A DNA stretch of 64,000 nucleotides from Akkermansiaceae bacterium (GCA_025354565.1 JANXMQ010000090.1:29281-93280); one strand, 5' to 3'. Positions 16,770-26,045 are shown, counted from the first letter of the stretch. The notes: generated by a model from the letters alone, not told the origin. A program made the numbers and translations.

Positions 16770-19037
16770 ATGGACCAAGACGGATATGCGCGGATTCTGG
16801 ATGGCTATGGGTTGATTCGGTTTATTGGTCGCGGCGGTTTCGGCGAGGTTTGGTTGTGCCGTTCTGAAACGATGGGGGACTTCCGGGCATTGAAATTGAT
16901 TTCCACGTCAAACCCCGAGTTGTTGTCGAAGGAATATGAATCGCTTGTGCATTATCGAAAAGCTGCGGCGCTGCTGCGTTGCCCGGATCTGGTCCCTATC
17001 GAGCACGTCAATCGTATCGAATCCGCGCTCTTCTATGTCATGCCCTTGGCTGATGGCGTAAGCGATCAAGACCCATCAGACGAGGAGTGGAAACCGCAAA
17101 GCCTGTCCTCACTGATCCAGACGAGAAAAGATGAGCCGTCTTGGTTTTCCAGTAAGGAAGTCATCGCTTTGATCCTCCCAATTCTACGGGGGCTTCAAAC
17201 TCTCACCTCAGCAGGTCTGGTTCACCGTGATGTAAAGCCTGACAATATTCTTTTTTTCAATGGAGCGCCTTGCTTGGGTGACATCAGCCTAATGGGTGCA
17301 GATGCCTCTGAAATCACTCGTAGGGGGACTCCTGGATACGCAACGCCTACTTGGTATGTTGGAGGTCACCCCGATATGTTTGGGGTCGCAGCTTCCCTTT
17401 ATAGCATACTGACGGGGAACTCACCTGACAAAATGGGGAGAACTGCGTTCATCTGGCCACCCCTAGGAGAAGAGTCACTTTCGCCAATAGAACGCGCCGA
17501 GTGGAAAAGGATTCATGCGGTCATTCGCCGTGCCACAGATGAGAAGGTTTCGGAGCGTTATCTGGACTTTACCGCGATGGCGGATGCTCTATCCAACGAT
17601 TCACTCGCGGAATTGAGGCCGAAAATTAGGCCGAAATCCAAGCCGCTCCGCGTCCTGCTCGCGCTATACTCCTTGATGGGAATAGCTGCCGCTACACTGG
17701 CTGTTGCATTCCATTTGCGACAGGATCGGCAAGTTAATCCAAAAAGCGAGGTAACAAACAAGACGCCCGTGAAGTCCCTCCCCGAACTGACACCAGAACA
17801 GTTGGCGGACTATACAGCGCATGCAGGGTTGATTCAGGGTTACATAGGCGACGGCCAGTATGCCAATGCTCTCGCCTCGGTAGAAAACCTGCTGTCCACC
17901 TATCCTCAGTCCCGAAGCCAACCCGCCTATTCCTTGGCGAGGGCGACGGCACTTGCAGGACTTAAGAGGTATGAAGAAGCAAAGGAAGAGCTTCGGAAAG
18001 ACGTGAATCTTTCCTCTCAGATTACCGCCATGGCCGGTCGCAAGGATCTGTGGCTGGAGCTAGGTGATCTTGAAGGGGCGGAAAAGGACATCACCCGAGT
18101 CCTTGATAAATTCGGTCCTAACTCATTCGCCCTTTTCCTGCGAGCTGACGTTAAGGCCCAGCGTGACGATTTTGCGGGGGTGGTCGCTGACAAGCACCTT
18201 GCCTATGACATTAAGAAAAATGATCCAGCGCAGCGGAAACTCGTGGACCTAATGTGGACTCCGCTAGCAGAAAAATATCCGGCTTTCGGTGATTACCTGA
18301 AATTTCATCCCGAGCCGGCCGATAATAATCCCGCTCCCTCCCCCGAACCTTCGAAATTCGCGGATGAAGATGACGAGATCCTCAAAGTGTTCGATGACAT
18401 CTTGGTGGATTTGATAGAGCCTGCTAGTCCCGTTTCGGACGCAGCCATCCAAGCAAGAAAATCGACCAAGGAGCGGATTCGAAAGGAGCTGGAGTCCGCA
18501 AACTACGCCCGAGCCCTCCATACCCTGGATGAAGTCCTATACTCACTCACGGAGCTGCACAACAACCCCGCCATTTCTCTTTTTCGTGCGGCCTTATTGA
18601 GGCGCTTGGATCGTCCGTCTGAAGTCGAGCAAGAGCTTAGGAAGCCCTGCCACTACAATGCAAATGAGAAGGCTGCCGAGGCTCGAACGGTTCTATTGGA
18701 GGATTTGCATCGCGAAAAAGATGCCGTCACGCTTTTGACACAGTTACTTGAAGGTAGGGAATCCCATAGCCACCTGTCGGGAGAGAAGACGATAGTCCTG
18801 CTTCATCTCCGTTCGAAAGCCCGCGTCGCCCTTGGAGATTTCGCCGGTGCCCATGAAGATTTCCATGAGGCACTGAAGCTTGCGGAAACGGCGTTCAGGG
18901 GGGCGGATGGCGATAACCTTCATGTTGATCCTGACGATTTGAAGCAAATGGGCGATATGATCCGGCAGACCTGGCTATCCCTGCAAGAGAGTTATCCGGG
19001 CTACAAGGCATACGTGGCGACCTTGCACGAAAAATAA
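16770..19037 (+). CDS. Membrane Ser/Thr protein kinase with TPR-like repeats
   Basis: 755 residues. The kinase domain (about 10-275) shows the glycine loop GRGGFGEVW, the Lys of ALKLIS (residue 42), and the catalytic HRDVKPDN; the DFG triplet is replaced by DIS but keeps the metal-binding Asp, and the activation segment is GTPGYATPTW. A single membrane helix (LRVLLALYSLMGIAAATLAVAF, about 295-316) follows, then an outer region of helical TPR-like repeats (YAEALASVENLL-type units) in two blocks separated by an acidic linker. This is the layout of planctomycete/verrucomicrobial Hanks-type kinases. The TPR part probably senses outer partners. An ECF sigma gene lies 2.5 kb downstream on the same strand. 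Confidence 0.9.
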   Translation: MDQDGYARILDGYGLIRFIGRGGFGEVWLCRSETMGDFRALKLISTSNPELLSKEYESLVHYRKAAALLRCPDLVPIEHVNRIESALFYVMPLADGVSDQDPSDEEWKPQSLSSLIQTRKDEPSWFSSKEVIALILPILRGLQTLTSAGLVHRDVKPDNILFFNGAPCLGDISLMGADASEITRRGTPGYATPTWYVGGHPDMFGVAASLYSILTGNSPDKMGRTAFIWPPLGEESLSPIERAEWKRIHAVIRRATDEKVSERYLDFTAMADALSNDSLAELRPKIRPKSKPLRVLLALYSLMGIAAATLAVAFHLRQDRQVNPKSEVTNKTPVKSLPELTPEQLADYTAHAGLIQGYIGDGQYANALASVENLLSTYPQSRSQPAYSLARATALAGLKRYEEAKEELRKDVNLSSQITAMAGRKDLWLELGDLEGAEKDITRVLDKFGPNSFALFLRADVKAQRDDFAGVVADKHLAYDIKKNDPAQRKLVDLMWTPLAEKYPAFGDYLKFHPEPADNNPAPSPEPSKFADEDDEILKVFDDILVDLIEPASPVSDAAIQARKSTKERIRKELESANYARALHTLDEVLYSLTELHNNPAISLFRAALLRRLDRPSEVEQELRKPCHYNANEKAAEARTVLLEDLHREKDAVTLLTQLLEGRESHSHLSGEKTIVLLHLRSKARVALGDFAGAHEDFHEALKLAETAFRGADGDNLHVDPDDLKQMGDMIRQTWLSLQESYPGYKAYVATLHEK

Positions 19038-19226
19038 ATTCAATTTCCTGGGGGAGATTTGCCGAACTGCTGCGAATAAGGGTTTGGATGAGGGAAGTTT
19101 CCATTCCCCGTGCCCGCCGGTTCCACTAGTTGGTAGCCTCCGTGCGGGAATTTCGCGGGGCAATCAGACCGCTTTAATCCGTCCGGCCAGTCCGGGCTAA
19201 AACAACCGACACCAAAAAATACTATC

Positions 19227-19424
19227 ATGAAAAAGATCATTCTGATCACCGCCGCTGCCATCGTTTCAATCACCTCAATCGGATATGCCGCAGGCTCACA
19301 CCTTCACATCGGCAAATCCAAGTGTGATTATGGCACAAGATGCCTGTCCTGCAATGGAACCGGCTGGAATGGCAATAACAAGTGTATCACATGCCGAGGC
19401 ACAGGCTCCACCAGCGCGTATTGA
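19227..19424 (+). CDS. Small secreted DnaJ-type zinc protein
   Basis: 65 residues with a signal peptide (MKKIILITAAAIVSITSIGYA). The mature part has CLSCNGTGWNG and CITCRGTG, two CxxCxGxG units that would form one zinc site. Same type of protein as at 8601-9218 but much shorter. Function unknown; it sits between the kinase and a secreted peptidase. Confidence 0.7.
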   Translation: MKKIILITAAAIVSITSIGYAAGSHLHIGKSKCDYGTRCLSCNGTGWNGNNKCITCRGTGSTSAY

Positions 19425-19497
19425 GTCTTGCCAGACGAATTGAATGTGGATTGTCGGCTCCTTGGGTCTCTGAGGAAGCCGACTTTACCCGTGAAAA

Positions 19498-21468
19498 ATG
19501 AGGTCTTACAAGTTCACCGCCGTTTTCGTTCTGATAATTTCGATCCCCTTCCAACGAATGGATGCGGAAGCTCTAACCGATGCTTCACGTCTGCCTAAGC
19601 TCGAAACCTTCTTCGCCGAATTCAGTCATTTTGCGGAGCGGATTAGCCCGGATGGACAAAGCGTGGCCTATCTCGGACCCGACTCAAACGGTGTAAACCG
19701 GCTGTGGTCTGTAACAAGCAACCACCCAGAAAGGGCGATGATGATCTCTCCTGCCCTAGATCCACCTGTGGTCGTATTCTTCTGGATGGGGGATGGGCGG
19801 CTGCTCTGGCAAACGCTGGATCCATCCGGGAAACAACGAATTTTCACCGGTGCTCCAGAGGGTGGAGCGGTGAGGGAAATTCTGCGCGAGGAAAAGCACA
19901 TCATCAGTTTGATCGGAGTCAATAGCTCCTTCGCCCCGTCGATTCTCCTGGGACTCTCGGATGTCCCAACCTCGACCCCTAAGCTCTACCGGTATTTTCT
20001 GGATGGCGACGGATCACCCGAGTTGCTCTTTGCCAATCCTGAATCCATTACGACATGGGCGTGGGATGAAAAGGGCCTCCCGGTCGCCGCTCTGAGGTGG
20101 ACGGCAAGTGGAGCGAAAGAGGTTCTCCGTGTAGCCGACGGAATCGCGACTGTCGTTTACCGCAGCGACCCGGAAAATGATCTGCGGTTGTTATTCGCAT
20201 CGTTGGATGGATCGCGGGCCTTCATTTTGACGAACCGTGATTCCGATCTTACCCGCTTGGAATGCCTCGATCTATCAACTGGCAAAACGCAAGTGCTGGC
20301 TTCAGACCCGCTTGGAAAAGTCGATCTTGAAGAAATATTGGTAGATGACACAGCACGAAAGGTTCTGGGAGTTGGCTATTATGATGGCGGAGTTCATTGG
20401 CAGGCACACAATGCAGGGTTCCGTAAACTACTGGCAGATGGCTCGCACTTACCCGGCTCGGAATGCATGACCTGTTTGGGATGTGATGCGGAAATGAAGC
20501 ACTGGCTGGTGAAGTGCTTTTCCGCTCATGATCCGGGAACGATCTTTCACTACAATGCGGACGAAGGGTCATTCCGCCTGCTTTGGAAGGAAAGATCAGA
20601 CCTAGACACTAGGACATTGTCGGAAACCAAAGCCATCGAATACGCGGCCAAAGATGGAACGAAAATCCCAGGATACCTCACGCTTCCCAAAGAAGGTTCC
20701 GGCCCTTGGCCCCTCATTGTCTTCCCTCATGGTGGACCAAGAATGAGAACTAGGGCGGGCTACGATGGACGGACCCAATTTCTAGCAAGTCGTGGCTATG
20801 CCGTTTTTCAGCCGAATTACCGGGGTTCACGTGGCTATGGAAAAAATTTCATGAATGCGGGTGACCGGCAGTGGGGAAGAGGGGTCATGCAGACAGACCT
20901 CACGGATGGCGTGGATTACCTCGTAAATTCTGGTGTGGCCGTAAAAAAGCGTGTGGCCATCCTTGGAGGCTCATACGGTGGCTATGCAGCCCTAGCAGGA
21001 CTGACCTTCACGCCTGACCTCTACAAGGCTGGCATTTCATTGTTCGGAATCTCGGACCTGTTGGAATTTGCCGATGTGACGCCGACTGAGTGGCAGGTGT
21101 TTGTTGGCGATACATGGAGGCGTCTTGGAGACCCCTCCACGCCTTCCGGTCGTGCCGCGTTGGCTGATTTGTCTCCGGTAAATCATGTGAGGGAAATCAA
21201 GGCACCTCTGCTCATTTACCATGGAGCCAAGGATAACTTGGTTCCTGTGGCCCACACTCTAAAAATGGTCAGCGCAATGCAGTCCGAAGGTAAGAAGGTC
21301 GATTGTCTGATTGGGCGAGAGGGCTCGCATGGATTTTCCAAACCGGAATCTGAAATGGCAGTTTACCGTGCGATTGAGCTGTTTTTGCATGAGCATCTTG
21401 GCGGGAGCCTAGGACCGTCTCCAAGCGGGCCGGTCGAATTGGAGCTTTCAAAATTCCGCAGCAAATGA
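19498..21468 (+). CDS. S9-family prolyl oligopeptidase-like serine peptidase, exported
   Basis: 656 residues with a signal-like N-terminus (FTAVFVLIISIPF). An N-terminal beta-propeller-like part (FSHFAERISPDGQSVAYLG is a propeller blade) is followed by an alpha/beta-hydrolase domain. Catalytic triad: Ser in GGSYGGYAAL (about residue 490), Asp in AKDNLVPV (about 578), His in EGSHGF (about 610). FPHGGP and QPNYRGSRGYG around the oxyanion hole are typical. Known members cleave short peptides, some after Pro; the substrate here is not known. Confidence 0.92.
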   Translation: MRSYKFTAVFVLIISIPFQRMDAEALTDASRLPKLETFFAEFSHFAERISPDGQSVAYLGPDSNGVNRLWSVTSNHPERAMMISPALDPPVVVFFWMGDGRLLWQTLDPSGKQRIFTGAPEGGAVREILREEKHIISLIGVNSSFAPSILLGLSDVPTSTPKLYRYFLDGDGSPELLFANPESITTWAWDEKGLPVAALRWTASGAKEVLRVADGIATVVYRSDPENDLRLLFASLDGSRAFILTNRDSDLTRLECLDLSTGKTQVLASDPLGKVDLEEILVDDTARKVLGVGYYDGGVHWQAHNAGFRKLLADGSHLPGSECMTCLGCDAEMKHWLVKCFSAHDPGTIFHYNADEGSFRLLWKERSDLDTRTLSETKAIEYAAKDGTKIPGYLTLPKEGSGPWPLIVFPHGGPRMRTRAGYDGRTQFLASRGYAVFQPNYRGSRGYGKNFMNAGDRQWGRGVMQTDLTDGVDYLVNSGVAVKKRVAILGGSYGGYAALAGLTFTPDLYKAGISLFGISDLLEFADVTPTEWQVFVGDTWRRLGDPSTPSGRAALADLSPVNHVREIKAPLLIYHGAKDNLVPVAHTLKMVSAMQSEGKKVDCLIGREGSHGFSKPESEMAVYRAIELFLHEHLGGSLGPSPSGPVELELSKFRSK

Positions 21469-21597
21469 TACCGATTTTCTGTCTATCATCCTGTTTGCGA
21501 AATCAGATATTGATAACTCATACAGCGGCCCTCCCAAAATAATCTTCGCAATACCTGCACATCCTCCTACGGATTATCCCTTTTACATTCCGAATCC

Positions 21598-22224
21598 ATG
21601 GCCGCACAATTCCCACCTACCTCACTGAACCTGCTTTCCAAGTTACGGAATATCGGGGAAGAGCCACATTGGCAGATTTCTTGGAAGCGCTTCTTGGAGT
21701 TGTATCATGAGCCTATCGAGATGATCGCCCGTTCCTGCTACCGCCACCACACCGGAGGGCATGAGCCATCGCTTGGGGTGATCGAGGACGCGGTAGCAAA
21801 TACAGTCGCAGAGTTCTTCTCCCGTGGCCAACACAGGTATGACCCGGCCAAGGGAAGGTTGAGAACCTATCTGCGGATGATCACAAATGCCCGCGTGGTG
21901 AACCTCTTGAGAAAGGAGCGCCCGGTTTCAGCAAAGGCACTGGATACTGTTCCCGAAGCCAGTATTCCAGATGAATCACTATTTGAAACCGAGTCCTTTC
22001 GACGCTCGATCCTAGCAACTCTGGTCGAGGATCTTAGAACCCGCATTCCACTGCGCCAGTTTGAAATATTTGAGAGAGTGAAATTAAAGCAACAATCGGC
22101 TGAGTTCGTGGCGGAAGATTTGGGTATTCCAAGGGCCATGATTGATCGAAACATCCACAAGGCCATGACGAGTCTTCGAGAGCTGGCTTCCCACGAGGAA
22201 TACCGCAACGAATTTTACCAATAG
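21598..22224 (+). CDS. ECF-type RNA polymerase sigma factor
   Basis: 208 residues. Region 2 is seen in EDAVANTVAEFFSRGQHRYDPAKGRLRTYLRMITNARVVNLLRKE (the GRLRTYLxxxxxN part is the core-binding/-10 region), and region 4 in QFEIFERVKLKQQSAEFVAEDLGIPRAMIDRNIHKAMTSLREL, a helix-turn-helix for -35 recognition. No anti-sigma gene adjoins; sigma factors of this type in related phyla are controlled by Hanks-type kinases, and one lies upstream at 16770. The link is inferred. Confidence 0.85.
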   Translation: MAAQFPPTSLNLLSKLRNIGEEPHWQISWKRFLELYHEPIEMIARSCYRHHTGGHEPSLGVIEDAVANTVAEFFSRGQHRYDPAKGRLRTYLRMITNARVVNLLRKERPVSAKALDTVPEASIPDESLFETESFRRSILATLVEDLRTRIPLRQFEIFERVKLKQQSAEFVAEDLGIPRAMIDRNIHKAMTSLRELASHEEYRNEFYQ

Positions 22225-22235
22225 TCGCCTTACGA

Positions 22236-22478
22236 ATGAATTTCAAAATGTCCAAAACTCAATTCATCATGAACCCTATAGCCTTAATCCTACGCTCCGC
22301 TGAGAATACCCTGACCGCCGAAGAAGACGCCGCACTTACTCGTGAGCTTACCAAGGCTTACCACATGGATGAACTCGCTTCAAAGAGTCGTGATGTGGAG
22401 CGCATTGCGGAGAAAGTAAGATTGCGCTTGGGAGATCTTTCAATCGTTGTCAGCCACAGCCATAACCAATCGCCGTAA
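22236..22478 (+). CDS. Small hypothetical protein after the sigma factor
   Basis: Up to 80 residues; starts at 22236, 22248 or 22269 are possible. The middle is acidic and helical (ENTLTAEEDAALTRELTKAYHMDELASKSRDVERIAEKVRLRL). It follows the sigma gene by 11 bases and could be its partner, but there is no membrane segment or known anti-sigma motif. Not recognised. Confidence 0.5.
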   Translation: MNFKMSKTQFIMNPIALILRSAENTLTAEEDAALTRELTKAYHMDELASKSRDVERIAEKVRLRLGDLSIVVSHSHNQSP

Positions 22479-22535
22479 AACTAGCACATAAAACCATCAG
22501 GAGTGAAAGCTGAATCGACCCGTCTATTCATGGGA

Positions 22536-23012
22536 TCAGGCAGCCTCAACCGCTGCCTTCGATTGATCATCGTTCCCATCAGCAGGCCCATCAAACGAAG
22601 CGTGGCATGAGAGGTAATGCAGGGCTAGTCTGTGTGAGGACTCAGTAGCAATTCTCGTGTCGTAAAATTGCAAAGTGGAATGAACGTCATGTTTACTCGA
22701 GAACAGAAAAAATCCTTTGCAGCCAGATCCAATAAAAAAGAGGCTTTTGCGTGAGGATTGAAGAAGGTTGTTTTGGAATTTATTCTTTGTGAGCTTGTGA
22801 CCGTGTTTCTTCAAGTGTTGTGAGATTTGCTTCCAGTTTTTAGCATTCTCCATTCCGACAGCGGATTGCAAGAGATAAGATAAGATGGCATGTTCAACCT
22901 CACCGGGCACAAGAGTCTTCAGGTAGGTTTTCGCTGCCTCGACAAAATTTACAAAGCCGTAGGCTTCATGCTGGCGGATGATTGAATCAATCGGATATGG
23001 TTTGTTTTTCAT
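22536..23012 (-). CDS. Hypothetical protein, 158 aa
   Basis: Not recognised. The N-terminal half is helical (HEAYGFVNFVEAAKTYLKTLVPGEVEHAILSYLLQS) and the C-terminal half beta-like (SRKSLFFIGSGCKGFFLFSS), reminiscent of small winged-helix-like phage proteins but without a defining motif. Opposite in strand to its neighbours and divergent from the gene at 23253, across an AT-rich 240-bp promoter region (23013-23252). Confidence 0.5.
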   Translation of the reverse strand: MKNKPYPIDSIIRQHEAYGFVNFVEAAKTYLKTLVPGEVEHAILSYLLQSAVGMENAKNWKQISQHLKKHGHKLTKNKFQNNLLQSSRKSLFFIGSGCKGFFLFSSKHDVHSTLQFYDTRIATESSHRLALHYLSCHASFDGPADGNDDQSKAAVEAA

Positions 23013-23252
23013 GGAATTAATAATAGCACAAATCTCATAATCGAATCAAGGGTATAAGTAAATAATGTGTTAATCGGAAAAATAGGGGTATGAATTAAAG
23101 CGCGGAAATTTCCAATTAATCCGGATTCTTGATAGGTTAGAGAAAGGCAATTTTCATCGGTATTGAGGTATATAAATTTGAGGAAATAAATCGCGCGTCT
23201 CCGTTCCGATTTTATTTCACTTACATTTAAACTAAAACCAACAACCCCAGAT

Positions 23253-23756
23253 ATGGCCATCAAACTAATCGCAAATTACAGCAAGCGTCTTGGTCTTCCC
23301 GGCTACTCGTCGCACCAGTTTTCCGTCTCAGTTGAGACGGAATTAGTGACCACCGACGATGTGGCTGGCGAATCCCAGCGCCTCTATCAAAGACTTCAAT
23401 CCACAGTGGACGAACAAATCCTGCATACGGGATTTGTTCCACCGGCTGATTATGGCATGGAGTCACCTCAACCAAACGACGGCTCTCCTCGTGAAACCGG
23501 TGAGGCTTCATGGAAATGTTCAGGCAAGCAGAAAGACCTGATCCTCAAACTCGTTGCAGAACACAATCTTGACAAAGCCGACGTGGAGGCTCTTGCCATC
23601 GAGCGTTTTGGCAAAGGCGTGAAAATCCTCAACAAGGTAGAAACCTCTGGACTTATCGACGAATTGCTAGACACCCATGGAGGGAAACCACAAGGCGGGA
23701 GTAATCGCCGGAATGGCTCCGTTTATCAGGGCGCAAATGGAAGGAAGGCCGCATGA
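23253..23756 (+). CDS. Conserved element protein of unknown function upstream of a RecB-like nuclease
   Basis: 167 residues. The N-terminal third is LIANYSKRLGLPGYSSHQFSV; proteins with this start are, as far as I recall, widespread in integrative elements and next to RecB-like nucleases, unnamed. The C-terminal part has a helical repeat-like block, WKCSGKQKDLILKLVAEHNLDKADVEALAIERFGKGV and LNKVETSGLIDELL, that resembles a small DNA- or protein-binding domain. The last 4 bases overlap the nuclease gene, so the two are translationally coupled and likely form a functional pair. No biochemical role known. Confidence 0.65.
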   Translation: MAIKLIANYSKRLGLPGYSSHQFSVSVETELVTTDDVAGESQRLYQRLQSTVDEQILHTGFVPPADYGMESPQPNDGSPRETGEASWKCSGKQKDLILKLVAEHNLDKADVEALAIERFGKGVKILNKVETSGLIDELLDTHGGKPQGGSNRRNGSVYQGANGRKAA

Positions 23757-24604
23757 TCGCAACCCTTCAAGACACGCCGTTCTCCACGGGTCTCAAGACT
23801 TGGGCGCAAACTCTGCCGGATCATATCAGTCCGACCGCAGCGAAGTCATACCTGTCATGTTCTCTCATGTTCTATTTCGAACGAGTTGCCTGCATCCGAA
23901 AAAAGACATCCGTGGCACTCCACCTGGGAAAAGCGGTTCATGCCGCACTCCAGGCATTCCACCTCGCACGGTGGCGGGGAGGAGACGACACCCCGGATGC
24001 CATTGCCGCAGTGTTCGAGAAATCTTTTGCGGATCTCGAACGCGACGAGGGGCCGGTGAACTTTGATGACCAAGCGGACCGAGATAAAACACGTATCGAT
24101 GGCCTACGAGTCATTGCCGCCTATCTTGACTCACCGGAAGCAATGCAATCCAAGCCACGCGCTGTGGAGGTTTTGTTGAAGGAGGACATACCCGGATTGT
24201 CGGTCCCGCTAACGGGTGCGATGGACTTGGTCGAAGGGGACTTTACGCCCGTGGACTTCAAAAGCTCGGCATCAAAACCCGATCCAGTGAACGCGGCCTT
24301 TGATCACGAAATTCAGCTCGTCAGTTATCAACTTCTGATGGAAGCCGCTACCGGAGAAACGCCGCCTTCACTCGATCTGGTGTTCCTTGTAAAAACCAAA
24401 AAGCCGCAGACCATTCGGGTGAAGAGTCCACCAGCCGACGCTCATCGCAAACGCCGGGTCGTAGCATTGTTGGAAACCGCAGTCGAAGGTATTGCTTCAA
24501 ACCGGTTTCATCCACAGCCGGGAATGCAGTGCTCATGGTGCCAGTTTAAGAACGAGTGCATGGCGTGGCTACCAGAAGCTTACCAAGAAAGGAGGGCAGC
24601 TTGA
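23753..24604 (+). CDS. RecB/Cas4-like PD-(D/E)XK nuclease with Fe-S-type cysteines
   Basis: 283 residues. Seen: ISPTAAKSYLSCSLMFYFERV (first Cys), LHLGKAVHAAL with the motif I His, TGAMDLVEGDFTPVDFKSS with the Asp and DxK active-site residues, a QLVSYQLLMEAA helix (the QxxxY motif of this nuclease family), and CSWCQFKNEC at the C-terminus. One early Cys plus the CxxC-5x-C cluster is the layout of the Fe-S nuclease domain of AddB, Cas4 and related proteins. No CRISPR genes are near, so a stand-alone recombination or end-processing exonuclease is more likely. Overlaps the genes on both sides by 4 bases. Confidence 0.87.
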   Translation: MIATLQDTPFSTGLKTWAQTLPDHISPTAAKSYLSCSLMFYFERVACIRKKTSVALHLGKAVHAALQAFHLARWRGGDDTPDAIAAVFEKSFADLERDEGPVNFDDQADRDKTRIDGLRVIAAYLDSPEAMQSKPRAVEVLLKEDIPGLSVPLTGAMDLVEGDFTPVDFKSSASKPDPVNAAFDHEIQLVSYQLLMEAATGETPPSLDLVFLVKTKKPQTIRVKSPPADAHRKRRVVALLETAVEGIASNRFHPQPGMQCSWCQFKNECMAWLPEAYQERRAA

Positions 24605-24765
24605 AAACCATGATCATCGTGCTCCTGTCGGTCATTATGATTTCATGCTCCGATAGAAAAAGCTCGTCGGCCCCTGATATGACTCCGATTGGCGATGGGC
24701 TGAAAACCATAGGCTACGGGATTATTGGTGGGGCAGTGGTTAGGTCTTGTGTTCGGCTGTTTTGA
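24601..24765 (+). CDS. Small lipoprotein, TTG start
   Basis: 54 residues. The strong Shine-Dalgarno AGGAGG at 24590-24595 is placed for the TTG at 24601 (5-base spacer), not for the ATG at 24610. The sequence is a lipoprotein signal (IIVLLSVIMISCS) followed by a short polar part and a Gly-rich hydrophobic end. It overlaps the nuclease stop codon. Its role is unknown; a lysis- or entry-exclusion-type protein is possible. Confidence 0.6.
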   Translation: MKTMIIVLLSVIMISCSDRKSSSAPDMTPIGDGLKTIGYGIIGGAVVRSCVRLF

Positions 24766-24775
24766 TTTAATTACC

Positions 24776-24916
24776 ATGAAAACAAGCATCTACTTCCACG
24801 CCTTCGCATTCATCGCCCTCTTAGCCTTGTGTCTCCAGATTTTCAGCAGCTTTTGGTTGCCGTTGACTCTTGGGGCATTTGGATCGCTGGGCCTCGCCTT
24901 CATATTCCGTAAATAA
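24776..24916 (+). CDS. Small membrane protein, 46 aa
   Basis: Starts MKTSIYFHAFAFIALLALCLQ and has two predicted membrane helices (about 5-20 and 26-43). Preceded at 10 bases by the lipoprotein gene. It is too short for a firm call; the hydrophobic profile and tight spacing support a real gene. Not recognised. Confidence 0.5.
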   Translation: MKTSIYFHAFAFIALLALCLQIFSSFWLPLTLGAFGSLGLAFIFRK

Positions 24917-24934
24917 CCACCAACAACCAACCAC

Positions 24935-24972
24935 ACGCCCGTCCCTGTCATTGTGACTCGGACGGGCGTTTT
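24935..24972 (+). terminator. Hairpin with T-run after the small membrane protein gene
   Basis: ACGCCCGTCC (24935-24944) pairs perfectly with GGACGGGCGT (24960-24969), followed by TTTT. Terminates the 23253-24916 operon; an A/C-rich leader then leads to the next start codon. Confidence 0.8.
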
Positions 24973-25013
24973 CATTTCCACAGTAAAACCAATACAAACA
25001 GAAAATCATAATC

Positions 25014-26036
25014 ATGAATCCCACCAACATTTCCAATCAGACTCTCCTCGATGGCATTTGCCGCCGTGGAGTGCTCGTCTCAACCTCCGTCCGTTACTGG
25101 CGCGGATGTAAGCGACTCAATCCAGAAGACCTGGGACTCGATCCCGCGCACGTTTCCGACCGGCTCATCCAGCTCGGTCACAAACGCCTGATCCCGCGCG
25201 ACGCCTTGCAGGCATTTGCCCTGATCGAATCCCGGGTGCAGGCCACCGTCGAAAGCTCCAGCTTCCCGTTCCTAGGAGGCATCGGTCGCTTCGTCCCAAA
25301 CCCGCGCCTCGGTGATCTAACTGACAGGCTCGAAAAACTCCGCGATGAATTTCGCGAAGCCACACTCGACTTTGTGGCTGGTTACACACCGTTGCGTGAA
25401 AACGCTTTGATCGAATGGCGCGAGGCCGCCCGCCACATGAACGGCAGTGCGGAACGCTTGATCGCCACCATCGAACAATCGTTCCCGCCCGCAGGGGACA
25501 TCGCCAAGCGTTTTGGTTTTGAAACACGCCTGTTCCAGATCGCAGCGCCCGACAGCATCCGCCTGGAGATTGCCGACGGCATGGCACAACTCGAAGTGGC
25601 GGACGACCGCCGCCGTATTGCTGAGGACGCTTCCAGACGCTTACAGGCCGACTTGGACGGCTTTATCCGCGAAAGTGTCGCCAGTATGCGCGAAGAGACA
25701 GCCAAGCTTGCCAGTGAAGTTCTTGCGACCATCAACGGATCTGAAAACGGCGTCCATCAGCGCACTCTCAATCGCCTCACCACGTTCATCGACAGCTTCC
25801 GCAGTTTGAACTTTGCCGGCGACCAACAGTTGGAACAAACGCTCGAACGCTTCCGTCGCGACCTACTCAGTCGCACAGCCGAGGACTATCGCAATCAACC
25901 CGGTGCCATGACAAGCCTCACAGATGGCCTCACCCGCCTGCGCGAAAATGCCGTGCAACTCGCCCGCACCGACGCCCGCGAGGTCATCTCCCGTTTCGGG
26001 CAGATGGGCACGCGGAAGCTGGCTGCGGTCGGATGA
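25014..26036 (+). CDS. DUF3150-family protein
   Basis: 340 residues. Recognised from CRRGVLVSTSVRYWRGCKRLNPEDLGL, the helical middle (RLEKLRDEFREATLDFVAGY, WREAARHMNG) and a coiled, basic C-terminal half, which matches the DUF3150 family found on plasmids, phages and integrative elements. The family has no known activity; it is often coded beside AAA ATPases. The leader before the start has no Shine-Dalgarno but is A-rich (AAACAGAAAATCATAATC). It is a single-gene unit between two strong hairpins. Confidence 0.75.
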   Translation: MNPTNISNQTLLDGICRRGVLVSTSVRYWRGCKRLNPEDLGLDPAHVSDRLIQLGHKRLIPRDALQAFALIESRVQATVESSSFPFLGGIGRFVPNPRLGDLTDRLEKLRDEFREATLDFVAGYTPLRENALIEWREAARHMNGSAERLIATIEQSFPPAGDIAKRFGFETRLFQIAAPDSIRLEIADGMAQLEVADDRRRIAEDASRRLQADLDGFIRESVASMREETAKLASEVLATINGSENGVHQRTLNRLTTFIDSFRSLNFAGDQQLEQTLERFRRDLLSRTAEDYRNQPGAMTSLTDGLTRLRENAVQLARTDAREVISRFGQMGTRKLAAVG

Positions 26037-26045
26037 CTCGAAATA

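Noticed and set aside
23753..24604. Cas4 of a CRISPR system
   Set aside because: The nuclease has the right cysteine layout, but there are no repeats, spacers or other cas genes in the window; a RecB/AddB-like element nuclease fits better.
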